In this document: positions 8,042 through 16,095 of the stretch, one piece after another
Position numbering within the stretch: position 1 is the first letter of the stretch
Layout: each line of letters begins with the position of its first letter
Notes under the pieces: model-generated
The model's database searches: none
Told to the model about the DNA's origin: nothing
What the model saw: only the letters and a program-made list of their open reading frames with translations
Made by a program: the position numbers and the translations under genes
From: an uncultured Naasia sp.
GTDB taxonomy: Bacteria > Actinomycetota > Actinomycetes > Actinomycetales > Microbacteriaceae
Length of the DNA: 64,000 bases
Direction: 5' to 3'
Assembly: GCA_913778905.1 (NCBI GenBank)
Contig: CAJYYA010000011.1
Location: 34,523 to 98,522, forward strand

Positions 8042-8066
8042 GACATCTTGCAGTTGGTCAAATAGG
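8019..8066 (+). repeat. 24-bp tandem duplication covering the pilC stop codon
   Basis: Bases 8019-8042 are repeated at 8043-8066 with one change (C at 8026, G at 8050). The unit covers the last codons of pilC (Ile-Phe-Gln-Leu-Val-Lys) plus TAG. Because 24 is divisible by three, the second copy stays in frame and repeats a stop after eight codons. Looks like a recent slippage duplication. Confidence 0.85.
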
Positions 8067-8318
8067 ACGCGTCACGCCCCTCAAGGGGGTCCGAACAGGT
8101 CGCCGATGTCGGCGGCCTTTTCGGCGTGCCCGCGCGCAATTCCGTATTCGGAGTTCCCTCCATTCGGAGGGCACTCCTTCTGGGGACACGATTCGGGCGT
8201 TTGTGCCCCGAAGGCGGGAATGCGCCCCCCGCGTGGGTCGACAAACATCTGAGGAGGGGGCAATCGCCGAGGTGGCAATCGCTCGTTATCCACTTCCCTT
8301 CACGAATAGGAAACACTC
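8067..8318 (+). promoter_or_regulatory. Structured leader upstream of the major pilin gene
   Basis: No gene. Consecutive hairpins are visible: 8138-8155 (AATTCCG against CGGAGTT), 8156-8171 (CCCTCC/GGAGGG, loop ATTC) and 8182-8209 (GGGG-A-CAC against GTGCCCC). GGAGT at 8150-8154 can instead pair with ACTCC at 8173-8177, enclosing the second hairpin and disrupting the first. The region therefore has two competing folds. The pilin's own promoter and any attenuator should lie here; no clear -35/-10 pair was found. Confidence 0.45.
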
Positions 8319-8729
8319 ATGGTCTCGAAGTTCTATGCACCGCTTCTCAAGAAGCGCGCCGAGCTCGAGAACGACGAGCGGGGCTTCACTCTGATCGAGC
8401 TCCTGGTTGTCGTTCTCATCATCGGCATCCTCGCCGCCATCGCCATCCCGGTCTTCCTGGGCCAGCAGGACTCGGCCAAGGATGCCGCGGCTAAGTCCGA
8501 TCTCTCCAACGCGAAGGTCGCGATGATCGGCTACGCAACCGCCAACAACGGCACCTACACCACCGACACCGCAAAGCTCTCCACCTACGGCTTCGTCAAC
8601 AGCGACGGCCGTACCGCGGTCGTCAAGCTCGTCGGCACGACTGATTTCTGCGTGCAGACCACCGGTGCCGGCACCAACGTCTTCAGCGTCACCAAGGCGG
8701 GAAACATCGTTCCCACCGCTTGCGCCTGA
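8319..8729 (+). CDS. pilA: Major type IV pilin (prepilin)
   Basis: Structural subunit of the pilus. 136 residues: a 22-residue basic leader ending DERG, prepilin cleavage before Phe (G|FTLIELLVVVLIIGIL) with Glu at mature position 5, then the hydrophobic alpha-1 helix and a small globular domain. Two cysteines near the C-terminus (DFC and the final TACA) probably form the disulfide-bonded D-region. Weak AGGA-type ribosome-binding site before ATG 8319. It is followed directly by a strong terminator, so the abundant pilin can be expressed separately from downstream genes. Processed by PilD (12682-13506). Confidence 0.95.
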   Translation: MVSKFYAPLLKKRAELENDERGFTLIELLVVVLIIGILAAIAIPVFLGQQDSAKDAAAKSDLSNAKVAMIGYATANNGTYTTDTAKLSTYGFVNSDGRTAVVKLVGTTDFCVQTTGAGTNVFSVTKAGNIVPTACA

Positions 8730-8740
8730 TCGCGTCTTCG

Positions 8741-8773
8741 AAAGGCCCCTGCGCGATGCGCAGGGGCCTTTTC
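8741..8773 (+). terminator. Intrinsic terminator after the pilin gene
   Basis: AAAGGCCCCTGCGC (8741-8754), loop GAT, then the exact complement running into CCTTTT. A 14-bp stem ending in T's, 12 bases after the pilin stop codon: a textbook Rho-independent terminator. Confidence 0.93.
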
Positions 8774-8802
8774 GTGCCCCGAGGGTCTCCTTTCTCGAGC
8801 GT

Positions 8803-8896
8803 CACCCGCACGGGTGGCACCCGATTTCGGGACTGCTCCGAAGCAGCCGGAACGACGAATATGAATACGGGGATGCGCCCACCCGTGGGGGCGCAT
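8803..8896 (+). promoter_or_regulatory. Four consecutive hairpins before the minor pilin genes
   Basis: Between the pilin terminator and the next gene: CACCC/GGGTG (8803-8816, loop GCAC), CCCG/CGGG (8820-8831), CTGCT/AGCAG (8833-8846, loop CCGA) and a perfect ATGCGCCC/GGGCGCAT (8873-8896). No T-run follows any of them. The last shares the text ATGCGCCC with the pilin leader near 8220. Probably the structured leader of the minor-pilin operon. Confidence 0.45.
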
Positions 8897-8922
8897 ATGA
8901 CTACACACGCAGGGGGTGGACT

Positions 8923-10311
8923 GTGAACGGACGAACGACGTCTCGTCGCGATATCGCGAACGACGACAGCGGTATGTCGCTCGTCGAGGTCCTCGTCGGC
9001 GCCCTGATCTTCGCCGTCATCGCGGTGGGTGCCGCCATGGGCCTCAGTACCTCGCTCAAGATGACCGCCGACACCGCAGGCCGAGAGACCGCCATCGCGC
9101 TCGCCGCGACGGAGATCGACGCCGTCCGCGCCATGGACGACCCGTTCCAAGTACTCCCCGGTAGTCGGAAACAGGACGTCGACGGTCGGAGCTACACGAT
9201 CGCCATCGACTCTTCCTGGGTCCAGGGCGCGGCCGGCTCGGATGGGTGCCGCGCGGGATCGACCGGCACTGCGTCCGCGGGGAACCTCCAGTTCAAGCGC
9301 GTGAACGTGTCGGTGACGTGGGCCGGCCCTCTCGGCGCCCCCACCGTGACCCGCGCCGACACCCTGCTCGCCCCCAAGTCCCGACTCAACGACCCGTCGA
9401 AGGGCACGATCCTCGTCTCCGTCCGCGGCGCCGACGGCACGGGCCGCTCCGGTGTCAGCGTCTCGGCATCCAGCAGCTCCGGCTCGCTGTCCAGCGCTCC
9501 ATCGGAGACCGACTCCGACGGGTGCAGCTACATCCTCATGGTGCCACCGGGAACGTGGAACGTCAGCGCCTCGCGCGCCGGGTACATCAGCGTCGACCAG
9601 GCGAGCACGGCGAGCAAGTCGGTGAGTGTGACTGCGGGCGCCACTTCCACTGCAGCCTTCCAGCTCGACGCGCAGTCGACGCTCTCGCCCACCTACCCGA
9701 CCGGTGTCAACGTCCCGACCGACCTCGACGTGTCCTTCATCAGCACCTATGGGGTGACCGTCGTCGGCGGCCGCCCGAGTGGCGTCCCGCTGCACCCCTT
9801 CTCCTCCGGCTATTCGGTCATCGCGGGCAAGGTCGTCGCCCCCGTCGTGGATTCCTCCGGCAACGTGAAGTCGCAGGGGTGCGTCTCGCCCGACCCCTCG
9901 GCCTGGCCGACCGGCACCGTGAACGGCAAGAACCTCGCCGCCGGTATCCGCACCTCGCCTGTCGCCGCACCCGCCGGCGGCAACAGCTCAGCCCCGCTGG
10001 CCATGGGGGTCATCTCGGTGAACGCCCCCTCGACGTCGATGCGGATCGTGTCGGCCGCTGCCAACCCGGCGGTCGGCGACCCGGGATGCGAGATCCCCAA
10101 CACCGCCGCGCCCACCTACACCTATGCCCTCCCCGCCGTCGGACAGACCCAGCTCGCGGTGCCCTACGGGACATGGCGGCTCGAGAGCAGTAGCGGCTCG
10201 ACCTGGACGGCCGTCGACCCGACGACGTACACCGTCACCACCAACGCGGCCGGTGAGATCGACGGCGCGGGCAATACGACGACCGTCGACCCGCGGCAGG
10301 TGGCCCGGTGA
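8923..10311 (+). CDS. Minor pilin-like protein with Ig/CarboxypepD_reg-like domain (PilV position)
   Basis: 462 residues. N-terminal class III-type prepilin signal: a charged leader, then DSG|MSLVEVLVGALIF with Glu at mature position 5 and a hydrophobic helix. After the pilin-like part (to about residue 150) comes a Ser/Thr-rich region with a carboxypeptidase-regulatory or Ig-like beta-sandwich signature (TILVSVRGADGTGRSGVSV, then PPGTWNVSASRAGY). A second large Ser/Pro-rich extracellular region follows. It is far larger than PilV of Gram-negatives. GTG 8923 has a GGGGGTGG ribosome-binding stretch. First of three coupled minor pilin genes; a role in priming or at the pilus tip, perhaps adhesion, is inferred. 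Confidence 0.82.
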   Translation: MNGRTTSRRDIANDDSGMSLVEVLVGALIFAVIAVGAAMGLSTSLKMTADTAGRETAIALAATEIDAVRAMDDPFQVLPGSRKQDVDGRSYTIAIDSSWVQGAAGSDGCRAGSTGTASAGNLQFKRVNVSVTWAGPLGAPTVTRADTLLAPKSRLNDPSKGTILVSVRGADGTGRSGVSVSASSSSGSLSSAPSETDSDGCSYILMVPPGTWNVSASRAGYISVDQASTASKSVSVTAGATSTAAFQLDAQSTLSPTYPTGVNVPTDLDVSFISTYGVTVVGGRPSGVPLHPFSSGYSVIAGKVVAPVVDSSGNVKSQGCVSPDPSAWPTGTVNGKNLAAGIRTSPVAAPAGGNSSAPLAMGVISVNAPSTSMRIVSAAANPAVGDPGCEIPNTAAPTYTYALPAVGQTQLAVPYGTWRLESSSGSTWTAVDPTTYTVTTNAAGEIDGAGNTTTVDPRQVAR

Positions 10312-10973
10312 ACGCGTTCCGCCGCCTCCGCGACGAGGACTCCGGTTTGAGCATGGCTGAGCTCGTCGTCACCATGCTCATCGCGACCGTGCTCCTCTCG
10401 CTGGTCGCCAACATGTTCGTCGCCACGACGCAGTCGACCCGTCAGGCCAACATGACCCGCGAGGCGGCGACGACCGCCGGCAACATCGCCAACCAGGTGA
10501 GCACGGCCATCCGCTTCGCCTCCCGCAACCCGGTCGCGGGCGGCGTGCCCGACCCGGCCGTCGTCCAGGCGACGGCATCCTCGGTCACCCTCATCACGGT
10601 GCTCGACAGCGGCAGCGCGTCGCTCGCGCCCATTATGGTGCGCTACTCAGTCGTCAACGGGCAGTGGGTGGAAGAGCGCTGGTCGGCGACCACCAGAGAC
10701 GGCTTCACCACGTTTCCCGCCAATCCGCGGGTCTCCCGGCCGCTGGGCGGACTCGCAGTGACACAGGCGTCGCCCACCGCGCAGCCCTTCGTCTACCTCG
10801 ACGACAGCGGAGCCGAGGTTGCCCCTGCGAGCAACCTCACCGCGACGCAACGCAACACCATCAGCCGGATCAGGATCACCGTCGCCATCCAGAGCCAGGC
10901 GAACGCGCCGGTCACCTTCATCCAGAACACGGTCGACATGCCCAACCTCAGCTACGCGGCGGGCATCCGATGA
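10308..10973 (+). CDS. Minor pilin-like protein (PilW position)
   Basis: 221 residues. Prepilin signal near the N-terminus: leader ending DEDSG, then LSMAELVVTMLIATVLLSLV with the conserved Glu, followed by one hydrophobic helix and a globular domain rich in beta-prone residues (VTLITVLDSGS, MVRYSVVNGQWVEE). The GTG start overlaps the preceding stop as GTGA and its own stop overlaps the next start as ATGA, so the three minor pilins are made together. Likely a priming subunit by analogy with PilW/PilJ; the assignment rests on position and the signal, not on strong sequence identity. Confidence 0.8.
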   Translation: MNAFRRLRDEDSGLSMAELVVTMLIATVLLSLVANMFVATTQSTRQANMTREAATTAGNIANQVSTAIRFASRNPVAGGVPDPAVVQATASSVTLITVLDSGSASLAPIMVRYSVVNGQWVEERWSATTRDGFTTFPANPRVSRPLGGLAVTQASPTAQPFVYLDDSGAEVAPASNLTATQRNTISRIRITVAIQSQANAPVTFIQNTVDMPNLSYAAGIR

Positions 10974-12682
10974 TCGGCCGAATCGCGCGGGCACTCGCCC
11001 GGAAGGACGACGACGGATACGTGCTGCCCGTCGTGATGACGGTCGGCCTGCTCATGCTCGTCCTCGTGGCCACCTCGCTGAGCGTCGCGTCCAGCGGATA
11101 CACCAAGGCCGCGAAGGACGCCGAGTGGAACGCCGCTCTCAGTGCCGCCTACGGCGGACTCAGCGAATACCAGTCCCGCCTCGCCAACGACTCCGGCTAC
11201 ACCAAGTACGGCAACAAGGACGCCGCCTTCACCAAGGCCTCCGCCGGCAGCGTGGTCAGCCTGCCGACGGGTGCCACAGCCAACCCCGCCTTCGCGATCG
11301 GGGCGGGCGGCACCTGGGCCACCGTTCCGGGCAGCGACCAGCGCGCGACGTTCCGGTACGAGGTCGACAACTCCAACTACGCGGCGAAGGGCAACCTGCG
11401 CATCCGAGTGACGGGGAAGGTCGGGACCTCCACCCGCTCGATCGTCGCCGAGCTCCGCCAGAACGGCTTCCTCAATTACGTCTACTTCACGGACTTCGAG
11501 ACGTCGGACCCTGCGATCTCGACCAACTCCAGCGGTTGTGTCCGCTACGCGTACAGCGGCCGCCCGTCGTCCTGCCTCGCCATCGAATTCGGGTCCGACA
11601 CCATCAACGGCCCTGTCCACTCCAACGACCGCATCCGCGCCTGCGGCACGACCTTCGCCGGTCTCGTCACCTCCGCCGCTCCGTCGACTCCGGTGACCCA
11701 GACCAGCTGCGGTGCCAACGTCTTCTCGGCCGGTGCGCCGAAGTCGGTGCAGTCCCTTCCGGTGCCCGCTTCCAACTCCGAGATGAAGAAGGAGACGCGG
11801 AGCGACCTCCCGAACGACGTGCCCAACCCCGGGTGCCTCTACACCGGACCGACCTCGGTCACCTACAACTCCGACGGCACCATGACCGTTCAGTCGCCGT
11901 GGACCAAGTTCACCAACACGACGGGCGGGGGCGTCGGCAGCAATCCGAGCCGATGCGGATCGATCGCGCAGCTGGCCAGTGCCGACGGGGCGCGAATCCC
12001 CGTTCTCGCGAGCAATCTCATCTACGTGCAGAACGTCCCTGCAGCGGGAAGCAACGACCCCAACGCCTGGGCCGGCGACCAGAGCCCGCGCGGCTTCACC
12101 TGCACGACCGGGGGTTTCGAAGGCTGGTCGTACGAGCGGACCCGCTATCCCGTGGAGGGAGAGGCCATCCCCGACTTCACCAGCTCATCGAATCCGGCTT
12201 ACGGCTGCCGCAACGGCGACGCGTTCGTCCGCGGCCAGGTCAGTGGAGCGACAACGGTCGCTGCGGAGAACTTCGTGTACATCACCGGTGACGTCACCTA
12301 CGTCGACAAGAGCCGTGATCTGCTCGGCATCGTCGGCAACAACGCCGTGTGGGTGTGGAACCCGCGCACCGACGACGGCCTCGTCGACACCTCGCAGAAC
12401 CGCACGATCAATGCCTCGATCATGTCTGTCGCACACACGTTCACCGTGCAGAACTACAACCGCGGCTCGCGTCGCGGCACGCTCACCATCCTCGGCTCGA
12501 TCGCCCAGAAATTCCGCGGGCCCGTGGCGCAGAACGGTGGGTTCTCCAAGAACTACACCTACGACGACCGCCTCAAGTCGGCGACCCCGCCGAAGTTCAT
12601 CACGCCCGTCTCGACCACCTACGACGTGTCGCGCGTCGGCGGTGTCGACGCCGCCTTCAATCCCGACGGGAGCGCCCGCTGA
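10970..12682 (+). CDS. Large PilX-type minor pilin / tip-associated protein
   Basis: 570 residues. Short leader with DDDGYVLPVVMTVGLLMLVL, a degenerate PilX-type N-terminal helix in which the usual GFTLIE is replaced and no Glu+5 is obvious. It is followed by coiled helix (AAYGGLSEYQSRLAND) and a very large extracellular region with several cysteines (VRYAYSGRPSSCLA, RIRACGTTF, TSCGANV, PGCLY, RCGS, FTCTT, GCRNGD). These could form disulfides. E. coli-type PilX is about 200 residues, so the C-terminal 400 are additional. ATG 10970 overlaps the previous stop. Probably secreted with the pilus as tip or priming complex; receptor unknown. Confidence 0.75.
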   Translation: MIGRIARALARKDDDGYVLPVVMTVGLLMLVLVATSLSVASSGYTKAAKDAEWNAALSAAYGGLSEYQSRLANDSGYTKYGNKDAAFTKASAGSVVSLPTGATANPAFAIGAGGTWATVPGSDQRATFRYEVDNSNYAAKGNLRIRVTGKVGTSTRSIVAELRQNGFLNYVYFTDFETSDPAISTNSSGCVRYAYSGRPSSCLAIEFGSDTINGPVHSNDRIRACGTTFAGLVTSAAPSTPVTQTSCGANVFSAGAPKSVQSLPVPASNSEMKKETRSDLPNDVPNPGCLYTGPTSVTYNSDGTMTVQSPWTKFTNTTGGGVGSNPSRCGSIAQLASADGARIPVLASNLIYVQNVPAAGSNDPNAWAGDQSPRGFTCTTGGFEGWSYERTRYPVEGEAIPDFTSSSNPAYGCRNGDAFVRGQVSGATTVAAENFVYITGDVTYVDKSRDLLGIVGNNAVWVWNPRTDDGLVDTSQNRTINASIMSVAHTFTVQNYNRGSRRGTLTILGSIAQKFRGPVAQNGGFSKNYTYDDRLKSATPPKFITPVSTTYDVSRVGGVDAAFNPDGSAR

Positions 12683-13506
12683 TGCTTCTCGTCATCCTCG
12701 TTGTCGTAGGGCTCATGGGCCTCGCGGTCGGCTCCTTCCTCAACGTCGTGATCCACCGCGTGCCGCTCGGACTGTCGGTCGTCCGGCCCGCCTCGGCCTG
12801 CCCCGGATGCGGATCCGAGATCTCCGCACGCGACAACGTGCCCGTGCTCTCGTGGGTGCTGCTTCGCGGCCGTTGCCGCTCGTGCAACACCGCCATCTCG
12901 GCCCGCTACCCGCTCGTGGAGTTCGTCACAGGCGTCCTCTTCGTGGCCGTCGCCGTCCGCTTCGCGCCGTCGGCCGCCGACGGGGCGACCGGTCTGGTCG
13001 CGGACATCGTCACCGGGGTCGCCTTCGTCTATCTCATGGCGATCAGCGTGGCGCTCGCCGCCATCGACCTCGACGTGAGGCGTCTGCCCAACGCGATCGT
13101 CCTGCCGGCCTACGTCGTCGGCGTCGTTCTGCTCGGCGCCGCCGCCGCGGTGCGGGGCGACCTCGCGGCCGCAGGCTGGGCGGCGGCAGGCGCCGGGATC
13201 TCCTTCGCCTTCTACCTGACCCTCGCGCTCATCAAGTCGGGCGGTATGGGCATGGGCGACGTCAAACTCGCCGGCGTCCTCGGCTTGTTCCTCGGCTTCC
13301 TCGGCCCCGCGGTCCTCTGCGTCGGACTATTCGCCGCCTTCCTTCTCGGCGGCGTCTTCGGGGTCGTCATCATGCTCACTCGATCCGGCTCACGCCGCAC
13401 CGCCATCCCATTCGGACCGTGGATGCTCGCGGGAGCCTGGATCGCCGTCTTCTGGGGAGAGGCGCTCGCCTCCTCCTATCTCAGCTTCACAGGATTGGGG
13501 AACTGA
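12682..13506 (+). CDS. pilD: Prepilin peptidase / N-methyltransferase PilD
   Basis: Membrane aspartic protease that removes prepilin leaders and methylates the new N-terminus. 274 residues. N-terminal GSFLNVVIHRVP motif, then two CxxC pairs (CPGC about 36-39, CRSC about 61-64) that bind zinc. The two catalytic aspartates lie in AAIDLDVRRLPN (about residue 128) and GMGMGDVKLAG (about 193). Several hydrophobic helices. The start overlaps the preceding stop (TGATG). It serves the pilin and minor pilins upstream. Confidence 0.95.
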   Translation: MLLVILVVVGLMGLAVGSFLNVVIHRVPLGLSVVRPASACPGCGSEISARDNVPVLSWVLLRGRCRSCNTAISARYPLVEFVTGVLFVAVAVRFAPSAADGATGLVADIVTGVAFVYLMAISVALAAIDLDVRRLPNAIVLPAYVVGVVLLGAAAAVRGDLAAAGWAAAGAGISFAFYLTLALIKSGGMGMGDVKLAGVLGLFLGFLGPAVLCVGLFAAFLLGGVFGVVIMLTRSGSRRTAIPFGPWMLAGAWIAVFWGEALASSYLSFTGLGN

Positions 13507-13510
13507 TCGC

Positions 13511-14581
13511 ATGTCCAGGACAGTGGTCGGAATCGACATCGGGGCGGGCTCCATCCGTGCCGCAGAAGTGCGCAAACCCGGCACCAAGCACGCCATGGTG
13601 ATGCGGGCCGGAGAGGTCGAGCTGTCCCCGGGCGCCGTCCGTGCGGGCGACATCCTCGAACCCAACTCCGTCGCCGACGCGCTCCGCCGCCTGTGGACCA
13701 CGGCCGGGTTCAAGAGCAAGGACGTCGTCATCGGTGTGGGCAACCACAAGGTCATCTCCCGTGAGTTGGCCCTGCCCGCGATGCCGCTCAAGCGCATCCG
13801 CGAGACGCTCGCGTTCCAGGTGCAGGACATGCTCCCGGTCGCCGTCGACCAGGCGCTCCTCGACTTCTACCCGATCCGCCAGAAGGAGGGCGAGGGGGAG
13901 GAGGGCGACATCGTGCAGGGCCTGCTGATCGCGGCCCTCAAAGAGCCCGTCGAGGCGAAGGTCGACGCGGTGCGCCTCGCCGGACTCAACCCCGTCGGTG
14001 TCGACCTCACCCCGTTCGCCCTCTCCCGGGTGCTCGTGCACGGCCGTGTCGCAGTCGGCACGACGGCCATCATCGACGTGGGGGAGTCGACGACCATCAT
14101 CGTCATCGCCCGCGACGCGGTGCCGCAGTTCGTGCGCATCGTGCCTTCGGGCGGCGACGATGTGACCCGCGCCATCGTCGAGCGCCTCGGCGTCGAGGCG
14201 AGTACGGCCGAGGAGCTCAAGCGCTCCGTCGGTCTGGTGGCCGCGCCGCACGCGCCCGAGCACATCACGACCCACCAGTACGAGATCGTGCTCGAGATCG
14301 TCTTCTCGGTCATGAGCGAGATGCTCTCCGGCCTCCGCAACACTCTGAAGTACTACTCGTCCAACGCGGGGCGCGATGTGGACCGCGTCGTCCTCACCGG
14401 CGGCGTCGGATCGGTCGAAGGCTTCGCGGACGCGCTCAGCGAGCTCGCGCAGATCCCGGTGACCGCGGGCGATCCGCTCGGCGGTTTCGAGCAGGCACCC
14501 GACAGCCGGCACACGGCTGACATCGACTGGAAGGATCTGACCGTGGCGGTCGGTCTCGCGAGCGGGGCGGTGCAGCGATGA
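13511..14581 (+). CDS. pilM: Type IV pilus assembly protein PilM (actin-like ATPase)
   Basis: Cytoplasmic actin-fold protein that binds the PilN N-terminus and links the PilNO complex to the motor. 356 residues, normal length. Phosphate-1 motif VVGIDIGAGSIRAAEV at the N-terminus, phosphate-2 TTAIIDVGESTTIIVI near 180-195, and a C-terminal adenosine motif VVLTGGVGSVEG near 295-306. Four bases after pilD; overlaps pilN by ATGA. First gene of the pilM-pilN-pilO set. Confidence 0.92.
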   Translation: MSRTVVGIDIGAGSIRAAEVRKPGTKHAMVMRAGEVELSPGAVRAGDILEPNSVADALRRLWTTAGFKSKDVVIGVGNHKVISRELALPAMPLKRIRETLAFQVQDMLPVAVDQALLDFYPIRQKEGEGEEGDIVQGLLIAALKEPVEAKVDAVRLAGLNPVGVDLTPFALSRVLVHGRVAVGTTAIIDVGESTTIIVIARDAVPQFVRIVPSGGDDVTRAIVERLGVEASTAEELKRSVGLVAAPHAPEHITTHQYEIVLEIVFSVMSEMLSGLRNTLKYYSSNAGRDVDRVVLTGGVGSVEGFADALSELAQIPVTAGDPLGGFEQAPDSRHTADIDWKDLTVAVGLASGAVQR

Positions 14582-15336
14582 GCGTGTTCGACGCCCTCAA
14601 CAAGCCCCTGACGTTCTCGCCTCGTCCCCTGAAGATCGACTCGAAGCCTCCGCGCACGAAGGTCGAGGTGGGCGGCGTCCCGCGCGTGAATCTCATGCCG
14701 CCCTCGGTCGAGGCGGACCGGCGTATGCGGCGCGGCGTGCGGATGGCCGGAACGGCCGTCGTCCTGTCGCTGGTCGTGGCCGGAGTCGCGGTCGGCTACA
14801 GCGGATACGTGGCCATGCAGTCGGCAGCCACTCTCCTCGCGGAGAACGACCGCACCGCCGGACTGCTCACCTCTCAGACCGAGTACGCCGAGGTCGCCCG
14901 CGCGATCGCGGCGACGGACACGGTGCGAAGCGCGCAAACGCTGCTCGGTGCGCACGATGTGCAGTGGTCCCCGTTCATCGGCCGTCTGTCGTCGCTCCTG
15001 CCCGAAGGGTCCCGCTTCAGCAACGTCTCGATCCAAGCCGTCACGCCCCTGGCCGGCTTGTCGGATGCGGCCTCGCCCGACGCCGCGACGACCGTCGACC
15101 CCAGCGTCGTGGCCGCCGCCGCGATCACGGTTCGCACGGGCAACCTCGCCGTCGTGGACGCGTGGATCAAGCAGATCGGCACGGTGGAGGGCATTCGAAG
15201 CGCCACCGTCACCAACGTCACCATGACAGACGGGATCTACGACGCCACCGTGGCCGTCGCTGTCGGCGACGAGGTCCTGTCGAACAAGTACGCTCCCGCC
15301 GCCGACGCGGCCATGACCACCGGAACCGGGAACTGA
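14578..15336 (+). CDS. pilN: Type IV pilus assembly protein PilN
   Basis: Bitopic inner-membrane protein, partner of PilM and PilO. 252 residues. The N-terminal cytoplasmic tail has the PilM-binding motif (PRVNLMPPSVEADRR, about residues 39-53), then one membrane helix (about 57-80), a coiled-coil stretch and a ferredoxin-like periplasm-side domain. The unusually long segment before the NLMP motif (about 38 residues) is actinobacterial in character. Overlaps pilM by four bases. Confidence 0.87.
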   Translation: MSVFDALNKPLTFSPRPLKIDSKPPRTKVEVGGVPRVNLMPPSVEADRRMRRGVRMAGTAVVLSLVVAGVAVGYSGYVAMQSAATLLAENDRTAGLLTSQTEYAEVARAIAATDTVRSAQTLLGAHDVQWSPFIGRLSSLLPEGSRFSNVSIQAVTPLAGLSDAASPDAATTVDPSVVAAAAITVRTGNLAVVDAWIKQIGTVEGIRSATVTNVTMTDGIYDATVAVAVGDEVLSNKYAPAADAAMTTGTGN

Positions 15337-15338
15337 TC

Positions 15339-16010
15339 ATGAAGAACGGCAAACTCCTCATCGGGGCCGGCGCGCTCGCCTCGGTCGTCGTCCTGGGCGG
15401 AGGGTGGCTCTTCGGAGCGTCGCCGCTGCTCGCCGCCGCCGCCGCGAGCGACCAGCAGGTTGCCAACACGCGCCAGCTCAACGAGCTGCAGGCCGCCCGG
15501 TTGGCGCAACTGCAGGCGGTCGGCACCGACCTGTCGACACTCGAGAGCCAGCTCGCAGATCTCCGCAAGGTCCTTCCGGCCGGCGTCGCCACCGACGACT
15601 TCGTGGGTCACCTGAGCGCACTCGAGGCGGCGACGGGAGCCAAGGTGGCCACTCTCACCAGCGGCATGCCCGTTCTCGTGGGCACCGAGGTGGGCGCCAC
15701 CGAGGCGTCGTCCTCGGCGACGGAGTCCGATCCGTCGAGCGAGTCCAGAGGGCGCGCGGAGACAGCAGCGCCGACCACCACGACGTCCACCGGGGCCGCC
15801 CAGCTCGAGGTCCCCGGTCTGCTCTCGATCCCCTTGACGCTCTCCGTGACCGGACCCGACGGAGCGGTGCGGGACTTCCTCGCCCGACTGCAGGCGGACG
15901 GTCGCTTCGTGAGCATCTCGAACCTGGTCGTCGGAGTCGACTCCGCGGACGACAACACCACCCGGCTGGATGTCACGGGCAACCTCTTCGTCCTCCCCGC
16001 CACGACCTGA
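15339..16010 (+). CDS. pilO: Type IV pilus assembly protein PilO
   Basis: 223 residues: one N-terminal membrane helix (about 5-32, GALASVVVLGGGWLF), a coiled coil rich in Gln/Leu (about 35-75) and a C-terminal alpha/beta domain (LSIPLTLSVTGPDGAVRDFLARL) typical of PilO. A Ser/Thr/Glu-rich linker separates the two parts. It forms the stator-like PilNO heterodimer. ATG 15339 lies two bases after pilN. The last gene of the pilus operon; no PilP or PilQ secretin follows, as expected without an outer membrane. Confidence 0.87.
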   Translation: MKNGKLLIGAGALASVVVLGGGWLFGASPLLAAAAASDQQVANTRQLNELQAARLAQLQAVGTDLSTLESQLADLRKVLPAGVATDDFVGHLSALEAATGAKVATLTSGMPVLVGTEVGATEASSSATESDPSSESRGRAETAAPTTTTSTGAAQLEVPGLLSIPLTLSVTGPDGAVRDFLARLQADGRFVSISNLVVGVDSADDNTTRLDVTGNLFVLPATT

Positions 16011-16095
16011 GCGCGTTCCGTTCCGGCCGAGGGGAGCCGCCTAGACTCTGAAGGATCGAGAGGCGGGCTACCGCCGCGAGTGCGAAGGCGGGACC

